DNA of 58,420 bases, from positions 1 through 58,420 of the forward strand of contig JAGLMC010000036.1 of assembly GCA_023140215.1 (NCBI GenBank), written 5' to 3'. The position numbers were made by a program, and so were the translations under genes. This DNA is from Alphaproteobacteria bacterium. GTDB lineage: Bacteria > Pseudomonadota > Alphaproteobacteria > Micavibrionales > Micavibrionaceae. Shown one piece after another: positions 42,654 to 54,072 of this stretch. Position 1 is the first letter of the stretch. Every line of letters starts with the position of its first letter. The notes beneath the pieces were generated by a model that was given only the letters and a program-made list of their open reading frames with translations, did not search any database and was not told where the DNA came from.

Positions 42654-43351
42654 GTTCTAAAACACCGTTCGATAACTCTTGCGAGGAAGAGAATTTGATC
42701 TGTAGTCTGTCCATCTTGGAACATATTAGGGTCACGACTGCCAAAAGCCAGTAGTGCCGGAGGTGTGTCCATAGATATGCCTATACGTAGTAGAATTTGA
42801 GATCTTACCAGAGTTGCACCACTACCGTATATAGATTCAATACCGCTGATGTTATCTTGTAGAAGAACATTTTTATCTTTCATCCATTTGTTGACTGTGC
42901 CTTCAGGTATGATGTGTATGCCGGAGGTGTTTATATGCGGGATTTTTTCACCATCGGTTTCAACAACCAGAACAGCAATATCAACATCGAGAATTGAAGT
43001 TATATCCATTGTAATGGCGTGGATGAAGTTATCAAAGCTTGTTGATTCTAGGAGTCGCAGTACGGCACTGTGGATGCGCTGTTGATTATTCATATTGGCG
43101 CGGGATGTAGCAACTATGTTTTGAGAAATTTCAATGGCTTCTTCTTTATCGTTTTTCAGGCGATCTATCATATAGGATTGAAAATCTGCAACATCGGTTT
43201 TTTTATTGCGTTTGCGCTCAGGCAAAAGCAGTTCAATTGCTTCAGGGTTTTCCTCAATAAAGCACGGGTTGTCCTTTAGGAAGGTAAGTATATCTTCGGT
43301 TGTTGTCACTTGATTTTGGTCTTCTTTTATTTTTTTGAGTGTATCAGACAT
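42632..43351 (-). CDS. DUF484 protein (GAF-like), xerC partner
   Basis: The 239-residue protein belongs to DUF484: an N-terminal helical motif DILTFLKDNPCFIEENPEAIELLLP, a central helix and a C-terminal GAF-like half ending LLAFGSRDPNMFQDGQTTDQILFLARVIERC. The family is nearly always encoded beside xerC; its role is unknown. Here it overlaps xerC by 22 nt. GAF-like folds often bind small ligands, but no ligand is known. Confidence 0.9.
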   Translation of the reverse strand: MSDTLKKIKEDQNQVTTTEDILTFLKDNPCFIEENPEAIELLLPERKRNKKTDVADFQSYMIDRLKNDKEEAIEISQNIVATSRANMNNQQRIHSAVLRLLESTSFDNFIHAITMDITSILDVDIAVLVVETDGEKIPHINTSGIHIIPEGTVNKWMKDKNVLLQDNISGIESIYGSGATLVRSQILLRIGISMDTPPALLAFGSRDPNMFQDGQTTDQILFLARVIERCFRTWLNLPV

Positions 43352-43390
43352 TTGAGGATTCTATCACAAACACTATTGAGACTAAAATGA

Positions 43391-44047
43391 CTAAAGGATT
43401 TTTTGCCCTGTTTTTTCCCAGTCTTTAACAAATGCGGCAAGTCCAATATCGGTTAACGGGTGTTTGTATAGTTGGCGAATCACTGATGGTGGGCTGGTTA
43501 TAACGTGCGCTCCCATTTTAGCAGCGTCTATAATATGTAGAGGATTTCTTATAGAAGCTACCAGAACTTGTGTATCGAAATAGTCATAATTTTCATAGAT
43601 TCGTACAATATCGGAGATGAGTTGTAATCCATCGCTTGAAATATCATCAAGTCTGCCTACGAATGGTGAGATAAAAGTAGCTCCGGCTTTTGCCGCTAGT
43701 ATAGCTTGGGCTGCGGAGAAACATAGGGTTACATTTACCATTGTTCCGTCATCGGAAAGCTCTTTACAGACTTTTAGTCCATCTGGAGTCATTGGTACTT
43801 TTATTGCTACATGATCTGCTATTTTTCGCAGGACATCTGCTTCTTTTCGCATTGTTGCGTAATCTGTGGCTGCAACTTCTGCACTTACCGGACCCGAAAC
43901 AACTTTACATATTTCCTTTATTAGCGGGATAAATTCTCTACCGGATTTGGCTATAAGAGAAGGATTTGTAGTTACTCCATCAAGCAGACCGGTTGAGGCT
44001 AGATCCTTAATTTCATCTAAATCAGCAGTGTCGATAAAAAATTTCAT
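43391..44047 (-). CDS. tal: Transaldolase-like / fructose-6-phosphate aldolase family (TalC)
   Basis: The 218-residue single-domain TIM barrel begins [16 protein letters not shown] and has [26 protein letters not shown], the Schiff-base Lys in [27 protein letters not shown] and [12 protein letters not shown]. This short transaldolase form (about 215 residues) acts in the pentose phosphate pathway or as fructose-6-phosphate aldolase. It diverges from priA with only 48 nt between start codons, a neighbourhood seen in many alphaproteobacteria. Confidence 0.94.
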   Translation of the reverse strand: MKFFIDTADLDEIKDLASTGLLDGVTTNPSLIAKSGREFIPLIKEICKVVSGPVSAEVAATDYATMRKEADVLRKIADHVAIKVPMTPDGLKVCKELSDDGTMVNVTLCFSAAQAILAAKAGATFISPFVGRLDDISSDGLQLISDIVRIYENYDYFDTQVLVASIRNPLHIIDAAKMGAHVITSPPSVIRQLYKHPLTDIGLAAFVKDWEKTGQKIL

Positions 44048-44095
44048 TACTTATTCCTTTTCTCATGTAAAAAATATGTGCACCATAGGTATCAA

Positions 44096-46336
44096 ATGCA
44101 GACACTTTTTCAAGATAAAGATTTACCTGATGTGAGTAATGGGAATTGCAAGCGCATTCTTGTGCCGTATCCTGTTGACAAGGCGTATGATTACATAGTG
44201 CCTGATGATTTGGATGTGCAGGTGGGTGATTATGTCTGTGTTCCTTTTGGTGGAAGGGAAGTTTCCGGTGTTGTCTGGGGAGAAGCTGAGGGGAGTGTTT
44301 CATCTAAAAAGCTTAAAAGTGTAATTTTTAAGTATCCTTTAAAGCCTATGCCGGAGGTGCAGCGTAGGTTTATTGATTGGATGTCTCGTTATGTAATGAG
44401 TCCTAAAGGTTCTGTGTTAAAGATGTCCGTGAGTGTTCCTTCAGCGCTTGTTTCTCCCAAGCCTGTAAATGGATATCGTGCTTTTGATCTTGATGTGAAG
44501 GGCTTATCTCCAAAGCGTCAGAAGGTTATGGAGATATTGCAAGATGGTGCTGTTCTTCGTCCGTTTGAAATTGCAGAAAAATCCGGAGTGAGTGCCGGAG
44601 TGGTGAAGGGTATGGCTGATAAGGGTTTGCTTGAGGTTGTTAAGATTTATAATTCTGCGCCTTGCCGTAAACCGGATATTTATAAAGATGGTGAGCTACT
44701 TTCTGAAGATCAAAGAGGCGTTGCAGATACTTTATGTGCATATGTGCGTAAAGGTGGTTATCATGCTGCTTTGCTTGATGGTGTTACTGGAGCGGGAAAG
44801 ACGGAAGTTTATTTTGAGGCTGTGGCTGAGGCGCTTAAACAGGATAAGCAAGTTCTTATTTTGTTGCCGGAGATTGCTTTGTCGAATGTTTTTCTTGACC
44901 GGTTTCAATCGCGCTTTGGCTGTGTGCCTGCGCTTTGGCATTCGAATCTTACTCCTGCTCAGCGGCGAACGACATGGCGAGGAATTGCGCAGGGGCATTC
45001 AAAGGTTGTTGTTGGTGCGCGTTCAGCTCTGTTTCTTCCATATCAGGATTTAGGTCTTATTGTTGTCGATGAAGAACATGATCCTGCTTATAAGCAAGAA
45101 GAAGGCGTAATTTATCATGCGCGGGATATGGCGGTTGTTCGGGCGCATTTGGGTATGATTCCAATTGTTCTTGTTTCTGCTACGCCATCTTTGGAGACTA
45201 TTTATAATGCGTGGTCAAAGCCAATGGGGCTGGCTCGTTATGAACATCTTCATTTGAGAGATCGTTTTGGCGGGGCGCTTTTGCCTGAGATTGAAATAAT
45301 TGATATGCGAGTTGATAAGCCGGAACGTATGCATTTTATTTCTCCGCCTCTAATAGAGGCTGTGCGTCAAACTTTAGAAAAAAGAGAGCAGTCATTATTG
45401 TTTTTAAATCGTCGTGGTTATGCGCCGCTTACTTTGTGTCGTACTTGTGGGCATAGAATGGAATGTCCGCGATGTACTGCTTGGTTAGTGGAACATAAGG
45501 CGGGAGGCGCTTTGCAGTGTCATCATTGTGGTTTTTCGCAGCGCGTTCCTAAACATTGTCCTGAATGTGATGATGAGGAGTCTTTTGCTGCGTGTGGGCC
45601 CGGTGTTGAGCGTATTTATGAGGAAGTGCAATCTTTTTTCCCTGATGCGAATATTATGATGTTGGCTAGTGATACGGCTGATAATCAAGATAAGTTGAAA
45701 TCTATGTTAGCGGATATTCGGGAGGGCAGAGTTGATATTATTATCGGGACGCAGATTATAGCTAAGGGACATCATTTTCCAAATTTGACGTGCGTAGGTG
45801 TGGTTGATGCGGATCTTGGTTTAACCGGCGGAGAGCTTAGAGCTGCCGAGCGTGTATATCAGCTTCTTCATCAGGTTTCGGGGCGTGCCGGTCGTGAAGA
45901 GAAAAAGGGGCATGTTTATTTGCAAACTTTTATGCCTGAGCATCGGATCATGCAGGCGTTATCTACTTCTTCCGGTAAGTTTTGTGATGGGCGGAATCAG
46001 TTTTTAGAAGTTGAAGCGCTTGAACGTGAGCATGCTTATATGCCGCCATTTAGCCGTTTGGTTGGGATTATTGTTTCAGGGCGAGATGAGCGACAGGTTA
46101 TAGATGTGGCTAAAGCGCTCGGTATGTCTGCGCCGCAAGGGGGGAAGAATGTTCAAACGCTTGGGCCTGCTCCTGCTCCTTTTGCGCGTTTGCGTGGGAA
46201 GTATCGTTATCGTCTTCTTGTGCGTGCAGATAAAAAAATTGATATTCAAAAGGTAATTGCTGCGTGGATTGGTGGAGTTAAAGTGCCTTCAACTGTTCGT
46301 GTTTATATTGATATTGATCCACAGAGTTTTCTGTAA
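44096..46336 (+). CDS. priA: Primosomal replication protein PriA
   Basis: PriA is the helicase that restarts stalled forks by loading DnaB. The ATG at 44096 lies 6 nt after AGG and gives 746 residues; a GTG at 44078 is an alternative. The N-terminal 3'-end-binding domain, Walker A GVTGAGKTEVY, the DEEH box VVDEEHDPAYKQEE, the zinc-binding cysteines in CRTCGHRMECPRC and CHHCGF...CPEC, the GTQIIAKGHHFPNLTCVGVVDAD motif and QVSGRAGR are all present. It diverges from tal and is followed by traX. Confidence 0.96.
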   Translation: MQTLFQDKDLPDVSNGNCKRILVPYPVDKAYDYIVPDDLDVQVGDYVCVPFGGREVSGVVWGEAEGSVSSKKLKSVIFKYPLKPMPEVQRRFIDWMSRYVMSPKGSVLKMSVSVPSALVSPKPVNGYRAFDLDVKGLSPKRQKVMEILQDGAVLRPFEIAEKSGVSAGVVKGMADKGLLEVVKIYNSAPCRKPDIYKDGELLSEDQRGVADTLCAYVRKGGYHAALLDGVTGAGKTEVYFEAVAEALKQDKQVLILLPEIALSNVFLDRFQSRFGCVPALWHSNLTPAQRRTTWRGIAQGHSKVVVGARSALFLPYQDLGLIVVDEEHDPAYKQEEGVIYHARDMAVVRAHLGMIPIVLVSATPSLETIYNAWSKPMGLARYEHLHLRDRFGGALLPEIEIIDMRVDKPERMHFISPPLIEAVRQTLEKREQSLLFLNRRGYAPLTLCRTCGHRMECPRCTAWLVEHKAGGALQCHHCGFSQRVPKHCPECDDEESFAACGPGVERIYEEVQSFFPDANIMMLASDTADNQDKLKSMLADIREGRVDIIIGTQIIAKGHHFPNLTCVGVVDADLGLTGGELRAAERVYQLLHQVSGRAGREEKKGHVYLQTFMPEHRIMQALSTSSGKFCDGRNQFLEVEALEREHAYMPPFSRLVGIIVSGRDERQVIDVAKALGMSAPQGGKNVQTLGPAPAPFARLRGKYRYRLLVRADKKIDIQKVIAAWIGGVKVPSTVRVYIDIDPQSFL

Positions 46337-46402
46337 TGTATTGTCTGGAGCGGATATTTCGTTCGTTATTGTTTTGCTTTTATTTGGGATGTAGATTTAA
46401 TT

Positions 46403-47194
46403 ATGAGCGCTAAGATTTTTCCTAAAGATATTACCTCTTATGATCTTCTTAAAACATTCGCTGTTTTAACGATGATATTTGATCATATCGGTTTATATTT
46501 TTTTCCGGAGCATTTATGGATTCGCGTAATTGGGCGGATGAGTTTTCCTGTTTGGTTGTTTTTAATTGGTTATGCGCGTAGTCGTGATTTGCCGATGATG
46601 CTTTTTGTTGGTGCAGGTGCTTTGATTGTTGCAGATATGATTGCCGGTATTCCGATATTTATGCTCAATATTATTGTAACGATTATTTTTGTGCGGATTG
46701 TGCTTGATCGTATTGCTCTGTTTTGTTTTCAAAGCTATATGCATTTTTGGTGTGTGGGTATTTTGTTATTTGCGCTTAGTCTTCCTACAGCGTTTATTCT
46801 GGATTATGGAGCGCAAGCTATTCTTACTGCGCTGTTTGGGTATTGTATCAGGCATAGAAAGAATGAAAAAATTGTAAATGACCGGTTTCTTTTTAGTTTT
46901 ATGATGTTTGTATTTTTTAACTTTGTAGTTGTGCAGCATATTATGTTTGGTTTTTCAATGATGCAATTTACGGTGATGATTGTGTGTGTCGGTTTTGTGT
47001 ATTTAGTTCTTTATTATTTTCAATCTAAGGTCTTTTCCGGTTTTACTCGGAAATGTCCGTTGCCTGTAGTTTTTGTATTACAGCTTTGTGGCCGGAGATC
47101 GCTTGAGATTTATGTAGTTCATCTTTTAATTTTTAAAGCTCTTGGTTTTTATTTTGGAACTATTGGTGATGGTCTTTTTGCCGTTCATTTATAG
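46403..47194 (+). CDS. TraX-family integral membrane protein
   Basis: The 263-residue protein has about eight hydrophobic segments and the family opening DLLKTFAVLTMIFDHIGLYFFPEHLWIRVIGRMSFPVWLFLIGYA. The family is named after F-plasmid TraX, which N-acetylates pilin, but chromosomal members are common and related acyltransferase activity is assumed. The His in FDHIG and the C-terminal RSLEIYVVHLL motif are the conserved polar sites. The stop codon abuts copy 2 of the composite element, so the very end of the protein may have been shaped by that insertion. Confidence 0.85.
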   Translation: MSAKIFPKDITSYDLLKTFAVLTMIFDHIGLYFFPEHLWIRVIGRMSFPVWLFLIGYARSRDLPMMLFVGAGALIVADMIAGIPIFMLNIIVTIIFVRIVLDRIALFCFQSYMHFWCVGILLFALSLPTAFILDYGAQAILTALFGYCIRHRKNEKIVNDRFLFSFMMFVFFNFVVVQHIMFGFSMMQFTVMIVCVGFVYLVLYYFQSKVFSGFTRKCPLPVVFVLQLCGRRSLEIYVVHLLIFKALGFYFGTIGDGLFAVHL

Positions 47195-47324
47195 TAATTT
47201 GTATTAAAAATTTAATATTTTTAATACAAGTCCTCAAACGCCGGACATGCTTCGGGCTTACGCCCGCCGTGCAGTCGCACGGTACAATTTTGAATAAAAT
47301 CTATACGATTTTTATTCAAAATCA
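47195..47324 (-). repeat. Composite palindromic element, copy 2 (130 bp, inverted)
   Basis: On the minus strand this equals copy 1 at 39554-39683 except for one base (A for G in the module B loop). It fills most of the 149-nt space between the convergent stops of traX and the spermidine-synthase-like gene, so its AT-rich hairpins can end transcription from both sides. The near identity at 7.5 kb distance indicates recent spread or gene conversion. Confidence 0.92.
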
Positions 47325-47343
47325 TTTGTTTGATTTATAAAGC

Positions 47344-48774
47344 TTATTTAGTTTTTTTGGTGCGATCATAAAATGAATTGTTTTTATTGTCGGTATATAT
47401 TCCGTTGATATCTGCGTTTGGTTGATGCCGATATATATATATTATGTTGGAAAGAGCATTTTTATTATTATTCCATGGTTTGTAATTATCTCGTAGAACA
47501 TGTCGTGAAACGTGCGGGAAAATACTTCTGAATGTATTGTCTAACCTTTGACTGTAATGGTTTGCAAAATTTGGTGAGCTGGTAAAATTACTTACAACAA
47601 TGCCTTTATCTTTTAGATGGTTCTTGATTTGCCGGAAGAATTTTTGTGTGACGAGATGTTCGGGAATGCTGATTCCGCTATTAAAAACGTCAATAAAAAC
47701 TATGTCATACTTTTTCTTTGTTTTGCTGAGGAAAGCGCGAATAGGCATTGGATGGAAATTTTTGTTTTTTAGTAACGGTGCTTTTAGAATGTATTTCTCA
47801 GCTATTTCTTTTAAGTCTCCGTCAATGTCGATGTAATCGTAAATATTTATTTTATCTTCAAAACCAAAGGTGAAGCCGCCTGCGCCGATTACTAAAATAT
47901 CTTTAGGAGGATTTGCATTTTTCACCGGCTTAATGACCAGTTTTTCAACAAATTCGATGTAGAGATGTTTGCGTCCTGTATCTGTGTATTTGGAAGAACT
48001 GTTGTTATTTAGTACTAGGAAGCGTGAGTTGCCCTTTTCAAAGACTTGTACTGTGTTGTAGACATTATTTTCAACAATATTGAGGTGTTTTATAGAATTT
48101 GAAGAATTTATATAAAAGCCGATTCCTGTGATTACAGCCATTAACAAAGCTGCTTTTGATGTCTTGTTTTTACTTAGCAGGATTACGAGCATCATAAGGA
48201 GTGCAAAAACTACGCAAACTGTGTAATTTACCCCGAATAGACTCATAAGAACGAGCGTTGATATTATTGAGCCCATAAAAGAGCCGAGTGTTGAGAAAAA
48301 CAGCATTCGTCCTGTGATTTGTGACAGTTTTTCTTTTGAGAAATAATTGCTGATAAGCGGGATTGTTTGTCCGAGTAAAAATACAGGCGTTACAAGAAAC
48401 AGCAATGAGTAGAGTGTTGTTAGAATAATGCGGTCATTGATTCCGTGTTTTATGAGGAATGGAAAAAACTCTGTTAAGAAACTGTATGACAGACAGGGAA
48501 TAAGAAAACATGTGGAAATTATAATGTTTTGGATGAGTTTCTTGCGTATGCTTTTATATTGATGGTTTTTTGATCTTGAAGTAAAATTCCCTCCTGAGTA
48601 ATATCCAAAGGCTAGTGGCATTAACACTGCGGCGATGATGATTGAAATTGTGTCTGTTCCGCTACCTACATAGGGTAGTGTTTGACGAATTGCCAGTAGC
48701 TCCGAAGATAGAACTATGTAGCCTTCAGTGAAGATGATTACAAAGAGTGGAAAAATATTGATAGTTTTTGTCAT
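47344..48774 (-). CDS. Membrane-fused spermidine-synthase-like protein
   Basis: Residues 1-220 of this 476-residue protein hold about seven membrane helices with the family start EGYIVLSSELLAIRQTLPYVGSG and GRMLFFSTLGSFMGSIISTLVL. Residues 240-430 are a class I Rossmann domain like spermidine synthase: DILVIGAGGFTFGFE, DYIDIDGDLKEIAEKY, KKYDIVFIDVFN. The fused layout is widespread in bacteria and its product is not settled; the domain binds decarboxylated or normal SAM in relatives. The end is Asn/Lys-rich. It is transcribed alone. Confidence 0.85.
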   Translation of the reverse strand: MTKTINIFPLFVIIFTEGYIVLSSELLAIRQTLPYVGSGTDTISIIIAAVLMPLAFGYYSGGNFTSRSKNHQYKSIRKKLIQNIIISTCFLIPCLSYSFLTEFFPFLIKHGINDRIILTTLYSLLFLVTPVFLLGQTIPLISNYFSKEKLSQITGRMLFFSTLGSFMGSIISTLVLMSLFGVNYTVCVVFALLMMLVILLSKNKTSKAALLMAVITGIGFYINSSNSIKHLNIVENNVYNTVQVFEKGNSRFLVLNNNSSSKYTDTGRKHLYIEFVEKLVIKPVKNANPPKDILVIGAGGFTFGFEDKINIYDYIDIDGDLKEIAEKYILKAPLLKNKNFHPMPIRAFLSKTKKKYDIVFIDVFNSGISIPEHLVTQKFFRQIKNHLKDKGIVVSNFTSSPNFANHYSQRLDNTFRSIFPHVSRHVLRDNYKPWNNNKNALSNIIYIYRHQPNADINGIYTDNKNNSFYDRTKKTK

Positions 48775-48953
48775 ATAAAATTAATATTTATATTGGATTA
48801 GGCCAGTGAATGAACTTATAGGTTATTATGGGATAGAGCAATGAGTTTTGATTTTAAAATACTTTTAAAAGAGCTTGTGTGGAGGGCTTGTTAATAATGA
48901 TTAGCTATGCTAAACCCTCGTAAAATAAAGATGATAAAGAGGATATAAATTCA

Positions 48954-49547
48954 GTGACATCTGCTAGTAAAATTTCATCAGCAGTTCCTTTTCGTTATGC
49001 TACTGCGCTTATGGATTTGGCTGAAGAATCGAATGTTCTTGGTAAAATTGAAAAAAATCTTTCTGATCTCAGGGCTATGGTTTTAAAGTCTGTTGATTTG
49101 TTTAATCTTATTAATTCCCCACTTTTTAATGAAACTAAGAGAAGTTTGGCGATTCGGAGTTTAGCCGATAGAGCAGGATTTCATGTTCTCACTAAAAATT
49201 TTATAGGTGTATTGTCTAATAATGGACGGTTGAATCTATTGGAAAGTATTGTTGATGCTTTTTATATAGAGCTTTCCAAGCGTCGTGGCGAGATAACTGT
49301 GAAGGTTCAAACAGCGCAGGATATGTCGGCTAAGCAACAAAAAGTGTTGCAGGATTCAATTTCAAAAGCTGTCGGTTCTGATGTATCTCTTGATACTCAA
49401 GTAGAGCCTGAAATTTTGGGTGGAATGATCGTTACTGTCGGGTCACAAATGATAGATGATTCGGTTGTACGAAAGCTTGAGCGTCTCAAGGCCGCCATGA
49501 GTAAACAATCTAATGAAAATGTAATAACCAATATAAAAGAGGCTTAA
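48954..49547 (+). CDS. atpH: F1 ATP synthase delta subunit
   Basis: The delta subunit links the F1 head to the peripheral stalk. The GTG at 48954 gives 197 residues; GAGG lies rather far upstream (about 11 nt), and no better start exists because TAA precedes it. [17 protein letters not shown], the [12 protein letters not shown] middle and the C-terminal [26 protein letters not shown] are characteristic. First gene of atpHAGDC. Confidence 0.95.
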   Translation: MTSASKISSAVPFRYATALMDLAEESNVLGKIEKNLSDLRAMVLKSVDLFNLINSPLFNETKRSLAIRSLADRAGFHVLTKNFIGVLSNNGRLNLLESIVDAFYIELSKRRGEITVKVQTAQDMSAKQQKVLQDSISKAVGSDVSLDTQVEPEILGGMIVTVGSQMIDDSVVRKLERLKAAMSKQSNENVITNIKEA

Positions 49548-49551
49548 ATTA

Positions 49552-51099
49552 ATGGAAATCAAAGCAGCAGAAATCTCCGAGATTCTAAAAAAGCAAATTG
49601 CAGAGTTTGGCACACAATCTGATGTCGCAGAAATTGGACAGGTTTTGTCTGTAGGTGATGGTGTTGCACGTGTGTATGGACTGGATAATGTTCAGGCTGG
49701 GGAAATGGTTGAGTTTTCCGGAGGGGTTAAGGGTATGGCTCTTAACCTTGAGGCTGACAATGTTGGTGTAGTGATTTTTGGTAGTGACCGTGGCATTAAA
49801 GAGGGTGATATTGTTCGGCGGACAGGTGAAGTTGTTGATGTTCCTATTGGTAAGGAGTTACTTGGGCGTGTTGTTGATGGTCTGGGTAATCCTATTGACG
49901 GTAAGGGGCCGCTGAAAAATAAAGAAAGCGGTCGTGTTGAAGTTAAAGCGCCCGGTATTATCCCCCGTCAGTCAGTATATGAGCCTATGCAAACAGGTTT
50001 GAAGTGTATTGATGCGCTTGTTCCTATTGGTAGGGGGCAGCGTGAGTTGATTATTGGTGATCGTCAAACAGGTAAAACAGCTGTGGTTGTTGATACGATT
50101 ATTAATCAAAAAGAGATTAATAAGGTTTCTGATGAAAGTAAGCATCTTTATTGTATATATGTTTCTATTGGGCAAAAGCGTTCGACTGTTGCTCAACTTG
50201 TAAAAGAGCTTGAAGAGCAAGGCGCTATGGAATATTCCATCATTGTGGCTGCGACTGCTTCTGATCCGGCTCCAATGCAGTTTCTTGCGCCTTATTCAGG
50301 TTGTACGATGGGTGAGTATTTCCGTGATAACGGGTTGCATGCTCTTGTTATATATGATGATCTTTCAAAGCAGGCTGTTGCGTATCGTCAAATGTCGTTA
50401 CTTTTGCGTCGTCCTCCCGGTCGTGAAGCTTATCCGGGTGATGTGTTTTATATTCATTCCCGTTTGCTTGAGAGATCAGCTAAAATGAATGAAGATCATG
50501 GAGGTGGGTCGTTGACGGCATTGCCGCTTATTGAAACGCAGGCCGGTGATATTTCTGCTTATATTCCTACTAATGTTATTTCGATTACTGATGGTCAGAT
50601 TTTCCTTGAAACAGGATTGTTTTTTAAGGGAATTCGTCCTGCTGTTGATGTTGGTGCGTCTGTGTCACGTGTTGGTTCTGCTGCGCAGATAAAGGCGATG
50701 AAACAGGTGGCCGGTAGTATCAAGCTAGAGCTTGCCCAGTATCGTGAAATGGAGGCATTTGCTCAGTTTGCTTCTGATCTTGATCCTTCAACACAAAGAG
50801 TGTTGGCGCGTGGGGCACGTTTGATGCAGTTACTTAAGCAACCGCAATATTCTCCCATGCATGTGGAAGAGCAGGTTTTTGTGATTTATGCTGGAACAAA
50901 GGGATATCTTGATAATATTGATATTGATCAAATTGGAGATTATGAGTCTCGTTTGCTTGATGATATTCGTGCTAATGCTAGTGATATTATAGATGTTCTT
51001 CGTGAGGAAAAACGGATTGATGATAGCCTTGATGAGAAGATGTCTAAATTTCTTGATGTATTTACAAAGAGTTTTTCTGCAACTAAGAAAGCGGCTTAA
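49552..51099 (+). CDS. atpA: F1 ATP synthase alpha subunit
   Basis: The 515-residue regulatory nucleotide-binding subunit of F1 alternates with beta in the hexamer. N-terminal [14 protein letters not shown], Walker [25 protein letters not shown], and [23 protein letters not shown] with the catalytic Arg in [15 protein letters not shown] are present. AAAAGAGG precedes the ATG, 4 nt after atpH. Confidence 0.98.
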   Translation: MEIKAAEISEILKKQIAEFGTQSDVAEIGQVLSVGDGVARVYGLDNVQAGEMVEFSGGVKGMALNLEADNVGVVIFGSDRGIKEGDIVRRTGEVVDVPIGKELLGRVVDGLGNPIDGKGPLKNKESGRVEVKAPGIIPRQSVYEPMQTGLKCIDALVPIGRGQRELIIGDRQTGKTAVVVDTIINQKEINKVSDESKHLYCIYVSIGQKRSTVAQLVKELEEQGAMEYSIIVAATASDPAPMQFLAPYSGCTMGEYFRDNGLHALVIYDDLSKQAVAYRQMSLLLRRPPGREAYPGDVFYIHSRLLERSAKMNEDHGGGSLTALPLIETQAGDISAYIPTNVISITDGQIFLETGLFFKGIRPAVDVGASVSRVGSAAQIKAMKQVAGSIKLELAQYREMEAFAQFASDLDPSTQRVLARGARLMQLLKQPQYSPMHVEEQVFVIYAGTKGYLDNIDIDQIGDYESRLLDDIRANASDIIDVLREEKRIDDSLDEKMSKFLDVFTKSFSATKKAA

Positions 51100-51163
51100 A
51101 GAATGTTTATTGCCATTGCTGCAATATGCCGTTTTAATTGATAATGTAGATAGAAAGTAAAAA

Positions 51164-52123
51164 ATGTCATCATTACGTGATTATAGAGACCGGATTAAAT
51201 CGGTTAAATCGACAAGAAAGATAACCTCGGCTATGAAAATGGTTGCGGCATCGAGATTTCGTATGGCACAGGTGCAAGCAGAAGATGCCCGGCCTTATGC
51301 TGTGGCGATGGCTGAGATGCTTGCGCGTGTGGTTGATAATATTATTGTAGATAATTCAAGCCATAAATTGCTTGCCGGAACCGGAGTCGATCAGAAACAT
51401 TTACTTGTGGTTGTTACGGCTGATCGTGGTTTATGTGGCGGTTTTAACTCTAACCTTGTCAGAAGTGTTCGTAAAAAAGCTCTTGAGCTTGTAGGACAGA
51501 AAAAAGATGTATCTTTGATTTGTGTTGGTCGTAAGGGTAAAGAATCTCTTAATCGTGATTTCAGTTCGTATATATTGGAAAGTTTTACCGGTTTATTTGG
51601 TAGTAAGTATGTCGAGTATGTAGAGGCGGAAAAGATCACTCAGTTTATTCTTGAGAAATTTGATGAAGGTGTATTTGATGTTTGTACATTGATTTATAAT
51701 GAATTTCGTTCTGTGTTGACACAAGAACCTATATTTCAGCAGCTTATACCTTTCAAATTGTTTGAAGATGAAGATGCAGATGTAAATGCAGATGAAGACG
51801 TAGATGCGGGGGAAAAAACACAAGAAGCGCAAGATAAAAATGAAACAGATGAGAGTGAGTGCTTTGTTTCTTTTTATGATTTTGAGCCCGGGGAAGAAGA
51901 AATTATTGATATTCTTTTGCCGCGTAATTTGAGTGTACAAATTTTCCGTGCGTTTCTTGATAGTGCTGCCGGAGAGCATGCGGCGCGTATGACTGCGATG
52001 GATAGTGCAACTCGTAATGCAGGGGATATGATTGATGATTTGAGCTTGCAATATAATCGGGCTCGTCAGGCTCATATTACACGTGAACTGATTGAAATTA
52101 TTTCAGGCGCGGAAGCTATGTAA
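51164..52123 (+). CDS. atpG: F1 ATP synthase gamma subunit with acidic insertion
   Basis: Gamma is the rotating central shaft of F1. The 319-residue protein has the N-terminal SLRDYRDRIKSVKSTRKITSAMKMVAASRF, central TADRGLCGGFN and C-terminal MTAMDSATRNAGDMIDDLSLQYNRARQAHITRELIEIISGAEA, both helices of the shaft. It is about 25-30 residues longer than usual because of a loop (about 203-245) rich in Asp, Glu and Ala in the variable region before the LLPRNLSVQIF segment. GAAAGTAA precedes the ATG. Confidence 0.96.
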   Translation: MSSLRDYRDRIKSVKSTRKITSAMKMVAASRFRMAQVQAEDARPYAVAMAEMLARVVDNIIVDNSSHKLLAGTGVDQKHLLVVVTADRGLCGGFNSNLVRSVRKKALELVGQKKDVSLICVGRKGKESLNRDFSSYILESFTGLFGSKYVEYVEAEKITQFILEKFDEGVFDVCTLIYNEFRSVLTQEPIFQQLIPFKLFEDEDADVNADEDVDAGEKTQEAQDKNETDESECFVSFYDFEPGEEEIIDILLPRNLSVQIFRAFLDSAAGEHAARMTAMDSATRNAGDMIDDLSLQYNRARQAHITRELIEIISGAEAM

Positions 52124-52131
52124 TTTAATAA

Positions 52132-53604
<1,473 letters not shown>

Positions 53605-53634
53605 GCTATTTTGTTAGTTTAGAGGGACTAAAAA

Positions 53635-54072
53635 ATGACAGAAGCAATGATAAATTTTGAACTTGTTTCCCCGAAAGAAAAACTGGTGTCTGAGCCTGTT
53701 AGGTTGGTGACAATGCCGGGTACGGAAGGGGAAATAGGAGTCGGAGCGGGACATAGTTCTTTGGTTCTTTCTCTTAAGTCCGGTGTTGTTAAGTTTATTA
53801 TCAAGGATGGTGAGGATCCGCAGAAAATTTTCATTGTCAGTGGTTTTGCTGATGTTACCGGTCAGAGTTGTGTTGTGTTGGCAGAAGGCGCTGTTAAGGT
53901 TAGTGATCTTGATCAAAATGAAATTGAGCGTGAGATTAAGGATTTGAATGAAAATCTTGGTTTGGCTGAAGAGCCTGTTGATAAGGCTCTGATTCAAAAG
54001 AAATTGGCTGTTGCTAGGGCTAAATTTTCTGCTGTTACCGGCGAATTTGTTTTTTTAACTGAATCTAAATGA
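53635..54072 (+). CDS. atpC: F1 ATP synthase epsilon subunit
   Basis: The 145-residue subunit carries the beta-sandwich motif FELVSPKEKLVSEPVRLVTMPGTEGEIGVGAGHSSLVLSLKSGVV and a C-terminal helical hairpin (about 90-140). Epsilon couples gamma to the c-ring and can inhibit ATP hydrolysis. It closes the atpHAGDC operon; its end overlaps the convergent small gene by 8 nt. The Fo genes are elsewhere, as usual in alphaproteobacteria. Confidence 0.95.
   Translation: MTEAMINFELVSPKEKLVSEPVRLVTMPGTEGEIGVGAGHSSLVLSLKSGVVKFIIKDGEDPQKIFIVSGFADVTGQSCVVLAEGAVKVSDLDQNEIEREIKDLNENLGLAEEPVDKALIQKKLAVARAKFSAVTGEFVFLTESK

Noticed and set aside
46403-47194. TraX as evidence of a conjugative plasmid or element
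   Set aside because: No other transfer genes are present and chromosomal TraX-family genes are common.
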